Positions 26,006-35,917 of a stretch of DNA of 64,000 nt are shown in pieces. The DNA is from an uncultured Draconibacterium sp. (lineage in GTDB: Bacteria; Bacteroidota; Bacteroidia; Bacteroidales; Prolixibacteraceae): contig NZ_OY771647.1 of the NCBI RefSeq assembly GCF_963674925.1, forward strand, positions 2,247,501 to 2,311,500. Direction: 5' to 3'. Made by a program: the position numbers and the translations under genes. Position 1 is the first letter of the stretch; each line of letters starts with the position of its first letter. Below the pieces are notes generated by a model. The model did no database searches, had not been told where the DNA came from, and was given only the letters and a program-made list of their open reading frames with translations.

Positions 26006-27955
26006 CTATATTTTTTTGAGCACTATTTTCTCATTTCCTCGTTTAACGATCTCATTAAAATAGAATTTAATTTTTGCGAAGTCACCGGCATCGTAAACCG
26101 ATTCTTTAAAATCAGTCAATAAAATCACCCGAATACGATCTTCAATCTGTTCAACAGAATAATTGAGTTCAAACAGGTTGTTTTTTATTTTATAATTTTC
26201 AGGTTGGTAATCAAGTTCATACCCTTCAGGGATAATAATATTTGACGTTAGAATCGATTTTGTAGGGTATGTCATGTCGATCGGATATGACCTTGATGGT
26301 TGATTTAAAGGATTATCCTGAAGGGATTTGTTTAAAAAAGGTTCGATATATAATTTTTCATTGATTGATTCCGGTGTCATTGTCAGGTCGTATTCATACC
26401 GGAACTCTTTGCTTTTATTTGTAACCTCAGAAAAATCGGCTCTCTCAATTTTATAATCTCTTTCTTCAAGGTAATCATTCAGTTTATTTTTATCATCACC
26501 GATAATATTTTTTAACCTGAAAGCTTTGTATTCAGAAGCGAAAGATCTCACCATCACGTTTGATGTTTCCTTTGATGGATCGATGGTAAAATCGAGTGCT
26601 GAAATTGAAGGGATATTACATTGTAAACCAATCCATTTTACATCTTGTTCGGGATCAATAAGTAAGCCCCGGTCGTTTATACACCGCGATGGAATTCTGT
26701 TATTCGCCACATTTGAATCAGTGGCATCGCTCAACACATTTTTCCCATCAATATTAGCCATCAGGATTACATAATTGAAATAGTGAGCAAAGGGATAATT
26801 GTCACTTACTTTCCCATTTTCGCGGGTGCTTATTAAAACCGGTGTGGCTTCTATTTCAGCGGCTCGCAATAACCCGATGGTCAATAAATTCAGATCTGCC
26901 ACATTACCATATTTATCTTTTACAATTTCATTTACTGATTTTGAGGCATATTTGCCATTGTACTCATTCCAGCTATAATTGTTTTTTACATAGCTAACGA
27001 TGTAATCGAATTTGTCTTTTGCTGATTTATCTTTTAAAGCATTGAGATCAATAATTTTAGAAGCAGAATTTTCACATTTTTTTACGTACTTGCCAAAATC
27101 AGGATGAACGCTGTATTCTTTAATCAATTTTGGCCAGGTTGACATTATTTCTTTATCACCACCATTCGGGTAATTAATTTTAGCGAGTTGGAAATCAAGC
27201 TTTACGATGTAGTCATTTATTGAAGTAATATAGTCTTCGCTGTTAAATGCAGGTATGTCGCTCATCGAAAACTTGTTGACAACATCTTTGTACTTAATGC
27301 GGGCAAATTCGCGATTGATGTTTTCAGTATATGATTCTTTTTTAAGCGAAGTTCCCGTCCGTTGAGCCAGATAAATGTATTCATAAAAGGGAATCATAGC
27401 TGCTTTATACTCGCTGTAGATGGTTGGTATTTTGCTCTGGAATTCCCAGTCGCGTAAATTAAAGAGGTATTGCGAGGAGATTTTATAGGTTAGCTCAATA
27501 ATAGAGCCTGCTTTTACGTTGGGCATGGCAATTTTTCTGACCATCCAGTAATCATTGTAAATTTCATCATTCCACGAATCTGTCTGTATTTCGGTTCGGT
27601 TCAAACGTCCGTTCTCAAAATTGTATGTGCAGGCCTTTAAATCATATATCTTTTCGTAAATGTCTCCTTCACGATAAAATGGAATTTCAATTTCGGCATA
27701 TTCAATTCCGGCTTCTTTTAGAATTTTGATTCGTTGCGATCTTTCAAAAATCAAATCAAAACCATTATTAACACTCTGACGAAAATACGATGATCCTTTA
27801 TCATAAATAATCACAGCTTCAGCGGTCTTGTCTTTGTCGTACTGTTTTAGTTCAATATCTGCTTTACTTACTTGTCCGTATTCAAAAGAGAAATTCTGAG
27901 CACTTGCAGAACTAAAACAAAAAATAGTAAATAGTGCAATTAAAAGGTTTTTCAT
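26006..27955 (-). CDS. DUF3857/transglutaminase-like exported protein B
   Basis: 649 residues with a signal peptide (LLIALFTIFCFSSASAQ). An N-terminal DUF3857 beta domain (IYDLKACTYNFENGRLNRTE) is followed by a transglutaminase-like region (VNEIVKDKYGNVADLNLLTI then FAHYFNYVILMANIDGK then LSDATDSNVANNRIP) and a C-terminal DUF3858-like beta domain. The catalytic cysteine of transglutaminases is not preserved (VADLN where a C is expected), so it may be a binding rather than an enzymatic protein. It overlaps the upstream homologue by one base (TAATG), so the two are translated together. Confidence 0.87.
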   Translation of the reverse strand: MKNLLIALFTIFCFSSASAQNFSFEYGQVSKADIELKQYDKDKTAEAVIIYDKGSSYFRQSVNNGFDLIFERSQRIKILKEAGIEYAEIEIPFYREGDIYEKIYDLKACTYNFENGRLNRTEIQTDSWNDEIYNDYWMVRKIAMPNVKAGSIIELTYKISSQYLFNLRDWEFQSKIPTIYSEYKAAMIPFYEYIYLAQRTGTSLKKESYTENINREFARIKYKDVVNKFSMSDIPAFNSEDYITSINDYIVKLDFQLAKINYPNGGDKEIMSTWPKLIKEYSVHPDFGKYVKKCENSASKIIDLNALKDKSAKDKFDYIVSYVKNNYSWNEYNGKYASKSVNEIVKDKYGNVADLNLLTIGLLRAAEIEATPVLISTRENGKVSDNYPFAHYFNYVILMANIDGKNVLSDATDSNVANNRIPSRCINDRGLLIDPEQDVKWIGLQCNIPSISALDFTIDPSKETSNVMVRSFASEYKAFRLKNIIGDDKNKLNDYLEERDYKIERADFSEVTNKSKEFRYEYDLTMTPESINEKLYIEPFLNKSLQDNPLNQPSRSYPIDMTYPTKSILTSNIIIPEGYELDYQPENYKIKNNLFELNYSVEQIEDRIRVILLTDFKESVYDAGDFAKIKFYFNEIVKRGNEKIVLKKI

Positions 27956-29814
27956 TAGAATGATTTTTTAGAAAGGTTTATATAAAACTTGTTCTCGAAT
28001 TCAACTATTTCGTTGATAAACGAGTAAAACGCCTGGTATTCTGAGATGGGATATTTTCCACTATTTAGCAGAAAGGTTTTGAGTATCTTAAATTTATCAT
28101 CTACTTTCTGCACTTGTATTGAATAGGATCCGTATTTGCTCTCTATCGATTTATATTCAGGAATTTTACTGGCAATGTAACTTGCAGGTATTTTGTAGTT
28201 TAACTCGTCTTTTTTGTAAACAGGGTAATCAATCTGGACGGGAAGAACTCTGTAAGACGGTGAATCAAAATTACCGATATCAAAAGGTAGAAGCCTGATA
28301 ATTATATCGTTTCCGTATTTTTCATATAAACTGTTTGATTTTGCCGAGTAGGACAGTTCCGCTTTAACCGAATCTTGTACTGATTGATGGTTTATTATTT
28401 CAATTGGTTCAAATCCCCTAACAATGAGATGTTCTCTAACGATTTCCAGGTTGTCGTTTTCATTTGTTGAACTGATAAGATTGTGTAATAGCTCGAAATC
28501 ATCTCCCCTGTATGTGTTGAAAAATTCGGCTTTGCATTCATTTCTTGTTACGTGTTCAAAATTAACATGGCGTTCGCAAAGCACTTGTTCTTTTGTTAAA
28601 GCCGGAATTTTTGAGAAATAACTTTTTTCGCCATTAATCACAAATGCTTCCCTGTTTTGAATAAAGGTGCCAATGTATTCGAACGGATTGTCGCTGGTGC
28701 AATCCAACCAAAGTGTATCATTTTTTGCAGGTACACAAACTACGATGTGATTTGATTGCATCGATGGAAGCGAATGATCGATCTCTTCTATCGGATTTCC
28801 TGCCGCAAGTTTTGCATAATAACATTCAATTCCAACACTTTTTAGCAAAGCCATAAAATAAACGCTTAATGCTTTGCAATCTCCATAATGATTTTGAGAA
28901 ACATAGCTTGCCGGATAAGGTTTTAGTCCTCCGGTTTCAAGGCTTATGTTTATATACCGGGTTTCGTTTTGCACATATTGATATATTATTTTAATTCTTG
29001 CTTTTTCATCTTCAATTCCATTTATGAGTCTCTCAATTGTTTTCACATCATTCTCCGGAACTTCGAACAAACCGGCAATGAGTTCATCTTGCCAGCTACC
29101 ATATGTTTCCCATGAATCAAAAGAACCCTTGATTTCAAATTTGAATTTTTGAGGAACCACCTGAACCGAAGGAACATGGTTTAAAAGCGGAGGTGCAAAC
29201 ACTTCATTTTCTATACTTCCGTCGTAATTTGCTTTCCATCGATAACGATAGTCATCTTCAATAGAATCCAGGCTAAATGACGAAACGAAACTGTTTTTGT
29301 AAGTGAGCTTGATATTTTTTTCTGCCAGAACCTCCAACTCCGCATTTAGCGTGGGAATATCCAGATCGAGTAGTGGAATCCAATGCTCTACATAAACAAA
29401 CTGATCTTCTGTTTCTTCATATTCATAAAACAGGGTGTAGGGATAAACGTTATGCTTTAACTTAAATTCTTTTACAAATTCATCCTCGTAAAAGCTGCCG
29501 CTCGAAAAAGAACTTCTTTCTGAGATATCACTTTTCTTAAGTTTTTTTACAATCTCCCCGTTTTTATCTTTTATATAGGCCTTGATATTTGTGACTTTCA
29601 ATAAACTTGAAAAAGGGATTGTGACCTCAGTGAATTCTTCTCCGTCGCGATTATTGATAAGAATTTCAAAAGAACTGATTCTGGATAAGTTATTCTTTTT
29701 TAATACGACTGATGTTTTCTGGTTTAACAGCACAGCATCAAGGCGTTGTGCATAAAGTGTATTTTGGAAAAAGAGGCTAAGAATAAAACAGAGTAATAAT
29801 AAACTGCTTCGCAT
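27955..29814 (-). CDS. DUF3857/transglutaminase-like exported protein A
   Basis: 619 residues with a signal peptide (LLLLCFILSLFFQNTLYAQ). The DUF3857 domain is N-terminal (FTEVTIPFSSLLKVTNIKAY); the transglutaminase core shows the cysteine in QNHYGDCKALSVYFMALL, the histidine in SNHIVVCVP and the aspartate in LWLDCTSDNPFEYIG, so the triad appears complete, unlike in gene B. It is the first gene of a two-gene unit. Such pairs are common in Bacteroidota and are thought to act at the cell envelope; the substrate is unknown. Codon use is more AT-rich than in the neighbours, which fits later arrival. Confidence 0.88.
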   Translation of the reverse strand: MRSSLLLLCFILSLFFQNTLYAQRLDAVLLNQKTSVVLKKNNLSRISSFEILINNRDGEEFTEVTIPFSSLLKVTNIKAYIKDKNGEIVKKLKKSDISERSSFSSGSFYEDEFVKEFKLKHNVYPYTLFYEYEETEDQFVYVEHWIPLLDLDIPTLNAELEVLAEKNIKLTYKNSFVSSFSLDSIEDDYRYRWKANYDGSIENEVFAPPLLNHVPSVQVVPQKFKFEIKGSFDSWETYGSWQDELIAGLFEVPENDVKTIERLINGIEDEKARIKIIYQYVQNETRYINISLETGGLKPYPASYVSQNHYGDCKALSVYFMALLKSVGIECYYAKLAAGNPIEEIDHSLPSMQSNHIVVCVPAKNDTLWLDCTSDNPFEYIGTFIQNREAFVINGEKSYFSKIPALTKEQVLCERHVNFEHVTRNECKAEFFNTYRGDDFELLHNLISSTNENDNLEIVREHLIVRGFEPIEIINHQSVQDSVKAELSYSAKSNSLYEKYGNDIIIRLLPFDIGNFDSPSYRVLPVQIDYPVYKKDELNYKIPASYIASKIPEYKSIESKYGSYSIQVQKVDDKFKILKTFLLNSGKYPISEYQAFYSFINEIVEFENKFYINLSKKSF

Positions 29815-29979
29815 AAAGATGGGGTTTGTTAAGTTAAATTAGTTATTTCTGTAAGTCTGCATTTTAGGTTCTTTGCTAACAAAAATAATATTTTGAATAA
29901 GTTAACAAAATGATTTAAGGGATTGGATAAAATTTAGAATGTGTCTAAAGTGTTGAACGTTTAATAGACCAGTTGCCAT

Positions 29980-30078
29980 CCGAAATGCCGATCGCCCCAA
30001 AGTGGGGATTAAAGAATTTTGAGTTTGTAGCCAAGGTGGAAAAACGCTTAAAAGAGCGTGATACGTGGTAGGGAAGAA
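29980..30078 (+). pseudogene. Decayed second copy of the yhcC-like gene 3' end
   Basis: About 99 bases match the last codons of the radical-SAM gene (25899-25997) at roughly 89% by my count. The frame reads EMPIAPKWGLKNFEFVAKV then EKRLKERDTW and then TAG in place of CAG. Most differences are silent third-base changes, as between homologues of related strains rather than random decay. It lies on the same strand as the intact gene and just outside the DUF3857 pair. Confidence 0.8.
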
Positions 30079-30085
30079 GGTTTTT

Positions 30086-30793
30086 TTAGGTTATCCAGTT
30101 GTTGATATATTCATCAATTTGCCACTTGCCATCAACTTTTCGTATAAGAATTAAGCCTCCATATGCATCGTCGCTTGTGCGGTAATATTCACAGGTAAAA
30201 ATGCCAAGGGTCTTACTTTCGTTAAAATATATCCTTGATAAACGGATTCCACTGGCTTTGCTTTCATTTAAATTGGTTGGCCTTTTTGGCTCATTCCTAT
30301 ATTCAGAGCTGTATTTCAGGTAAAAATATCCTGTATTTTTTAAAAGCTCAATTGGTATTTTACGATTAAGTTTATTTGCGGGTTTAATGTTCTTGATTAC
30401 AGTGTGATAATCCTCTGAAGGTAGTTGAGTTATGGTCGGTATCTCCTCATCCGCAAGGCAATACAATGTGTCTGAAATAGCCAGTAATACACTTCTTGGT
30501 TCAGCTTCAAAATTAGCTGTGTCTATTTGGTAATTTTTTATTTGCTGAAGATATAAAGTAGAATCATATCCTGTAATTTCTCCATTCTTATCTTTGGTTG
30601 GGCGAGGTGGTGGCGGGGCTTTGGGAAAACCGTAATTAAACTGCATTTCCTCAGTCAACTGTTCAAAGATTTGATCCAGTACTTCAATCTCATAGTTGAA
30701 TTCAGAATCATCACTGTTCGATTTATTTGAGCTAGAACAGCCCCACGTTGATAGACATAAAAGAATGAAGAGTGCGCCAAGTAATTCTTTCAT
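30086..30793 (-). CDS. Putative lipoprotein of unknown function
   Basis: 235 residues. A lipobox (LCLSTWGCSSSNKS) marks a lipoprotein. The body has a proline-rich stretch near residue 62 (APPPPRPTKDKNGEITGYDS), which may be a linker, then a compact beta-rich domain ending in GGLILIRKVDGKWQIDEYIN, a form seen in NTF2-like or DUF3887-like folds. I do not recognise the family. It stands alone on the minus strand upstream of the yhcC remnant. Confidence 0.65.
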   Translation of the reverse strand: MKELLGALFILLCLSTWGCSSSNKSNSDDSEFNYEIEVLDQIFEQLTEEMQFNYGFPKAPPPPRPTKDKNGEITGYDSTLYLQQIKNYQIDTANFEAEPRSVLLAISDTLYCLADEEIPTITQLPSEDYHTVIKNIKPANKLNRKIPIELLKNTGYFYLKYSSEYRNEPKRPTNLNESKASGIRLSRIYFNESKTLGIFTCEYYRTSDDAYGGLILIRKVDGKWQIDEYINNWIT

Positions 30794-30915
30794 TGTGAGA
30801 GTTTAGCATAGCTCCGTACAAATTTTTACCGGAGTGAATTTTTAATTCAATAAATATGCTTTAAAATTAGCAAAAGAATTAAGTCAACGAATTTCTAATA
30901 ATCAAAGTTGACAAA

Positions 30916-31671
30916 TTAACTATCAACCGAGCCAAATACTTTTTTTAGCAAACTGCTTACACGTGCTGCCGGATCTTCCCGGATCAGTTTTTCTTCACCG
31001 GCAATTTTTAAAAATACACCGTCAAGTGCTTTGGCAGTCAGATAGTCTTCCAGTTGTGTGTCAACTTTTTCCAAACCCGCAGTTTGCCCCAGAAAAGAAC
31101 CGGCAACCTGGTTCCATTTACCTACCAGAGTGTCCCAGCTTTCCTTTGTCGATACGCCACCAACTAATTCTTTCTCCACCGAAGATTTTATTTTAGGACG
31201 ATAAAGGGCAAAAAGCTGATCGTAAGTTGTTTTGTGTAAATAGGATGTTGCGGCGTTGTCGTTGCCTTTTAAAATTCCAACGGCATCGTTAAATGTCATG
31301 CTTTTTATGCTGTTCACAAAAATTGGTGCAGCTTCTTTTGCAGCGTCTTCAGCAGCACGGTTAATATGCAGCAACACATCATCAAGTAATTTTTGCCCAC
31401 CAGGTACTTTGCCAACATTATCAACAATCATATCTGCTTCGGGTGGGAGCAAAATTTTTACCAGATCGTCTTTGTAATAACCATCTTGCGCACCTAAAAT
31501 ACTCACCGAGTTGTTGGTACCTGTAACAAGCGCTTCTTTCAAACCGGCTACAATCTCGTTTTGGGTCAGAGGCGCATCGCCTTCCAGGGTTTGCTGGGCA
31601 ATTTGCATTACTTCGGCACAGCCCGATAGAACGATAGCTACTGCCAGTGTTAACATTCTGATTATTTTCAT
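30916..31671 (-). CDS. DUF4197 domain-containing lipoprotein
   Basis: 251 residues. The lipobox VLSGCAE follows a short leader; the rest is a helical DUF4197 domain (LTQNEIVAGLKEALVTGTNN then FLKIAGEEKLIREDPAARVS then SSLLKKVFGS). Members are periplasmic or surface lipoproteins of unknown role. Its start overlaps the stop of the YgiQ gene by four bases (31668-31671, ATGA), so it is the downstream partner in a two-gene unit. Confidence 0.88.
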   Translation of the reverse strand: MKIIRMLTLAVAIVLSGCAEVMQIAQQTLEGDAPLTQNEIVAGLKEALVTGTNNSVSILGAQDGYYKDDLVKILLPPEADMIVDNVGKVPGGQKLLDDVLLHINRAAEDAAKEAAPIFVNSIKSMTFNDAVGILKGNDNAATSYLHKTTYDQLFALYRPKIKSSVEKELVGGVSTKESWDTLVGKWNQVAGSFLGQTAGLEKVDTQLEDYLTAKALDGVFLKIAGEEKLIREDPAARVSSLLKKVFGSVDS

Positions 31672-33527
31672 TTAGTGTCGTTATTTTGTTTTTTACTGAA
31701 AAGCTGTTTTACAAGATCTTCGCGGCCTTTTGCTTTTAGGTCGCGGATAATTTTATTTCGAAATTCCTTTTTATACCAGAAAAAGAACTGGCGTTGTTGT
31801 TCTTTGGCGTTTTTGTTTCGGGCTGTGTAAATATTCTCCATGGTGTACGGATGATAGCCCGAATAATAAACTACAGTAGCCAGTGTCATTGGTGTAGGAG
31901 TAAAATCCTGTACCTGCTCCAACCTGAAATTCATGTCCTTCGTCTGGATCGCCAGGTTGGCCATGTCTTCCGATTTACTGCCCGGATGGCTTGAAATAAA
32001 ATACGGAATCAGCTGCTGGTTAAGTTTTTCTTCCTTGTTTATTTTTATGAATTCCTGGTTTAGTTCCTCAAACAATTTAAACGAAGGTTTTCGCATAAAT
32101 TTCAGTACTTCGTCCGACGAGTGTTCCGGCGCCACTTTTAGCCTTCCCGAAACGTGATGTTTGATCACCTCACGCAAATATTCCCGATTGGTTTCGTTTA
32201 CCGCTTCATCATTAGTTTTCTCCAATATCATATCGTACCGGATACCGCTCCCGATGAATGCCTTTTTTACTTTTGGATTGCTTCTGACTTTTCTATAAAG
32301 ATCGAGCATCCCTTTATGGCTAACATCAAGGTTTTTACAAACCGATGGGAAGATACACGATGGGCGTTTACATTTTCTGCAAATCTCCTCGTGAATACCT
32401 TTCATTTTGTACATGTTGGCCGACGGACCACCCAAATCGGAAATGTACCCTTTAAAATCGGGCATTTCGGTGACTTTCTCCACCTCTTTTAAAACCGATT
32501 TCTCTGAACGGCTGGCAATAAATTTTCCCTGGTGCGCCGAAATGGTACAAAAGGTACAACCGCCAAAACATCCACGGTGGATGTTAATGGAATGCCGGAT
32601 CATATCGTAAGCCGGAATGGCGCCTTTATTATTGTAGCGCGGATGTGGCAAACGTGTGTAAGGCAGATCGTAAATACGGTCGATCTCTTTTTCCTTAAAA
32701 GTTGGCCACGGCGGATTTACCACCACTTTTTTATCTCCTATTCGCTGCACCAGCTTTTTGGCCTCCATCTTGTTCGATTCCTCCTCGATGTGCATAAAAT
32801 TGCGGGCATACTCTTTCTTTTCCTGCAAACAGGTATCGTGCGAGGCCAATTCCAGCTCATCCCAGTTTTTCTTGGTGGCGTAGGCTTCATCAGCATCAAC
32901 CATAAAAACAGTTTGAGGAATGGTGGTAAGCGATTCTACCGGAATACCACGTTTTACCAATCGTGCAAAATCAACAATTGATTTTTCGCCCATTCCATAA
33001 AACAAAAGATCAGCTTGTGTATCGGCCAAAATCGAAGGCATTAAACGATCCGACCAGTAGTCGTAATGCGTTAAACGGCGCAACGAGGCCTCAATTCCTC
33101 CGATTACCAGCGGTACATCGGGATACAGTTCTTTTAATATTTTCGAGTAAGTAATGGTGGCGTAATCCGGACGTTTTCCAATTTGCCCGCCAGGCGTGTA
33201 CGCGTCGTTCGAGCGTTTGCGTTTCCCGGCGGTGTAGTGGTTTACCATCGAGTCCATGTTTCCTCCCGTAACAGCAAAAAACAGGTTCGGTCTTCCCAGC
33301 TTTTTAAAGTCGCGTAAATCATCGGTCCAATTGGGTTGCGGAACAATTCCTACACGCAATCCTTCCGCTTCCAGTACCCGGCCAATAACGGCTGCACCAA
33401 ACGATGGATGGTCAATATAGGCATCGCCTGTAAATAAAATTACATCCAGCTCCTCCCAGCCCAATTGTTTTACTTCCTTCTTCGATGTGGGGAGCCAGTC
33501 TGTAATATGTAGTTTGTTTTCTGTCAT
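31668..33527 (-). CDS. ygiQ: YgiQ-family radical SAM protein
   Basis: 619 residues. The cluster site NIHRGCFGGCTFCTISAHQG gives the C-x3-C-x2-C pattern. The N-terminus LPTSKKEVKQLGWEELDVIL and the segments EASLRRLTHYDYWSDRLMPS and GGPSANMYKMKG are diagnostic for YgiQ. The reaction is still unknown. Length agrees with non-truncated family members. It is upstream of, and coupled with, the DUF4197 gene. Confidence 0.93.
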   Translation of the reverse strand: MTENKLHITDWLPTSKKEVKQLGWEELDVILFTGDAYIDHPSFGAAVIGRVLEAEGLRVGIVPQPNWTDDLRDFKKLGRPNLFFAVTGGNMDSMVNHYTAGKRKRSNDAYTPGGQIGKRPDYATITYSKILKELYPDVPLVIGGIEASLRRLTHYDYWSDRLMPSILADTQADLLFYGMGEKSIVDFARLVKRGIPVESLTTIPQTVFMVDADEAYATKKNWDELELASHDTCLQEKKEYARNFMHIEEESNKMEAKKLVQRIGDKKVVVNPPWPTFKEKEIDRIYDLPYTRLPHPRYNNKGAIPAYDMIRHSINIHRGCFGGCTFCTISAHQGKFIASRSEKSVLKEVEKVTEMPDFKGYISDLGGPSANMYKMKGIHEEICRKCKRPSCIFPSVCKNLDVSHKGMLDLYRKVRSNPKVKKAFIGSGIRYDMILEKTNDEAVNETNREYLREVIKHHVSGRLKVAPEHSSDEVLKFMRKPSFKLFEELNQEFIKINKEEKLNQQLIPYFISSHPGSKSEDMANLAIQTKDMNFRLEQVQDFTPTPMTLATVVYYSGYHPYTMENIYTARNKNAKEQQRQFFFWYKKEFRNKIIRDLKAKGREDLVKQLFSKKQNNDTK

Positions 33528-33752
33528 TTATCTAATTTGTAACCTTATAACAAATAAAGTTCAAATATGATTAAAAAATATTTCCCGGCGGTTAAATTGC
33601 TGGTTTTAGCCGCAAAAGGGCAACCTTAAAATAATTGTATAGTATTAATAAGGTAACGATGTTAATTCAAAAATCGTTTTATTTTTGTAAGGAGCTGAGT
33701 TCATCTTTAAAACAACTCAGGTAGACGGCGTACTAGACCTTAAAAGCAATAA

Positions 33753-35543
33753 ATGGAATTACCAGAGCCAAAAGATTTGTTCAAAGACCAACTCCCTGCA
33801 CCTGCCAACGGCGATTATTTCGCCAAGTTCCTGATGTTTATTCTTCGTTTTAAAAAGCTGGATAAAATTTACGAGCAGATAATAGATAAGCGAGGTGTGG
33901 ATTTTATCGACGAGCTGATAAAAATGCTGGAGTTCGACATTGAATTTGACGAAGAGCAGCTAAAAAAAATACCAAAAGAAGGACCGCTGATCATTGTCGC
34001 CAACCACCCGCTTGGAGGTTTCGATGGTTTGTTACTGATAAAATACCTGTCGCTGGTGCGCAACGATGTTAAAGTGCTGGCCAATTATTTGTTGAAAAAG
34101 ATAGATGCTGTTTCGGAGTATTTTATGGACGACAACCCCTTTGATGATTCGGAGCAAGGAAATTATTACGGACTAAAAGAAGCCGTTACTCATTTGAATG
34201 CCGGGGGAGTGCTTTGTCTTTTTCCGGCCATTGACGTACACACCAAAGATACTTTTGGTGGCGTAACCGACAAAGTTTGGCAGTTTCCGGTGGTGAATTT
34301 TATTAAAATGGCTCGCGTTCCCGTTGTTCCGGTACTTTTTCAGGGAACCAACAGCCGTTTATTGCACCTGGTGGCCAAAATCAATCCAGCGTTAAAAAGT
34401 GCGCGTTTACCGTCGGAGATTTTGCGGAAAAAGCATAAGAAAATAAAGTTGCGAATTGGCAGTCCTATTAAAGTTGACGAACAGGATACCTACAAAGATG
34501 TGTATCAGCTGGGGCGGTTTCTACGTGCCAAAACATACAGTATGGAATCGGACATTGAGGTGCGGCGCTTTTTTAATTATGCGCTGAAAGCCAATGTAAA
34601 ACCCGATACCATTATCGATCCGGTTCCGTTGGCAAAGATTCAGAAAGAAATTCAGCTGATAAAATCGAAGCACACGCTGTTCACGCTAAAAAATTATACG
34701 GCGTATTGTGCACCATCGGCAATGATTCCGAATATTCTGAATGAAATCGGTCGCTTGCGCGAGATCACTTTCCGCGAAGTAGGCGAGGGCACCAACCGTA
34801 GCATTGATATCGACGAATATGATTTATACTACAACCAGATGTTTATCTGGGACGAGGATGAGCATCGGATTGTTGGGGCGTATCGACTGGGGAAAGGCAA
34901 AGATATTATGGAGCAGCTGGGCCGGCGAGGCTTTTACCTGCATTCGCTGTTTCGCATCTCCGAAAATTTTAAACCAATTCTGAAAGAAAGTATTGAGTTG
35001 GGGCGCTCGTTTGTAATTAAAGAATACCAGCGCAAACCCATGCCATTGTTTTTGCTTTGGAAAGGTATTTTGTATTTCCTGCTGAAAAATCCGGAATACC
35101 GTTACCTGATTGGGCCGGTGAGTATCAGCAATAATTATTCGAAGGTGTCGAAAGACCTGATTATTAAGTTTATTATGAAGAACCATTTGAACTGGAAAAT
35201 GGCTCAGCATATTAAACCGCGCAACAGCTACAAATTTAAAAGCGATAATGCGGATTTGAATTTATTGATGGAAAATGTGGAGCACGATATTAACCGGCTC
35301 GACAAAACCATTGGCGATTTGGATGAACTGAACTCAGGACTTCCGGTATTGCTGAAAAAGTATATTAAACTCAATGCTGAAATAATTGGATTTAATGTCG
35401 ATCCTAAATTTAATAACTGCCTCGATGGCCTGATTGTTCTCGATGTTTACAATGTGCCGAAGAATACCATCGAGTCGCTGTCAAAAGAAGCCAACGATGG
35501 CTCTATTCTCGACCGTTTTTATGGCAGCCGGGAAGTGGAGTAG
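33753..35543 (+). CDS. Two-domain acyltransferase, probable ornithine lipid synthase (OlsF-like)
   Basis: 596 residues in two parts. Residues 70-270 are a glycerol-phosphate-type acyltransferase (VANHPLGGFDGLLLIKYLSL and FPAIDVHTKDTFGG). Residues 300-590 are a GNAT-like 'hemolysin' domain (LREITFREVGEGTNRSIDID, GAYRLGKGKDI, GRSFVIKEYQRK). OlsF of other bacteria has this order, an O-acyltransferase followed by an N-acyltransferase, and makes ornithine or related amino lipids alone. The architecture supports that role here; the amino acid used is not visible. It stands as a single gene. Confidence 0.8.
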   Translation: MELPEPKDLFKDQLPAPANGDYFAKFLMFILRFKKLDKIYEQIIDKRGVDFIDELIKMLEFDIEFDEEQLKKIPKEGPLIIVANHPLGGFDGLLLIKYLSLVRNDVKVLANYLLKKIDAVSEYFMDDNPFDDSEQGNYYGLKEAVTHLNAGGVLCLFPAIDVHTKDTFGGVTDKVWQFPVVNFIKMARVPVVPVLFQGTNSRLLHLVAKINPALKSARLPSEILRKKHKKIKLRIGSPIKVDEQDTYKDVYQLGRFLRAKTYSMESDIEVRRFFNYALKANVKPDTIIDPVPLAKIQKEIQLIKSKHTLFTLKNYTAYCAPSAMIPNILNEIGRLREITFREVGEGTNRSIDIDEYDLYYNQMFIWDEDEHRIVGAYRLGKGKDIMEQLGRRGFYLHSLFRISENFKPILKESIELGRSFVIKEYQRKPMPLFLLWKGILYFLLKNPEYRYLIGPVSISNNYSKVSKDLIIKFIMKNHLNWKMAQHIKPRNSYKFKSDNADLNLLMENVEHDINRLDKTIGDLDELNSGLPVLLKKYIKLNAEIIGFNVDPKFNNCLDGLIVLDVYNVPKNTIESLSKEANDGSILDRFYGSREVE

Positions 35544-35583
35544 TTGGCAAGGCGAAAGGTAAAAGTAAAAGGGCTAAAGTGAC

Positions 35584-35820
35584 TGTCATTTCGACGAGTG
35601 TGCGAGGAGAAATCTGTTTCAGTTTTCAGTCTCAGTAACCAGTCTCAGTAACCAGTCTCAGTTTTCAGTTAACAATTTCTCAATTGGGCAGTTTGTCAAT
35701 TTTATTCTTTTGAGTAACTGAGTTATTGAGTAAATGAGTAGGCAGTACGCAAATTGCAGTATGCAAATAGCCCCAAAGGGGCGAAACAAAACAGCCCGGT
35801 GCGTAAGCGCCGGGAAGTAA
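35584..35820. repeat. Intergenic repeat cluster
   Basis: The 370-bp gap after the acyltransferase gene holds one copy of the GTCATTTCGACGAG...GAGAAATCTG repeat (35584-35615), then CAGTCTCAGT-type units to about 35675, then two hairpins: GCCCCaaaGGGGC (about 35768) and CCCGGTGCG / GCGCCGGG (about 35793-35814). No gene is visible. Similar mixes occur at 38150-38600. Confidence 0.65.
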
Positions 35821-35917
35821 TCAATTCAGCAATTTCTCAATTTAAAGAGCTAACCACAAAGTACCACAAAGAAGCATTAAAGCATTAAATCATTTCCGCA
35901 TTAAAGCATTAAGTCCC

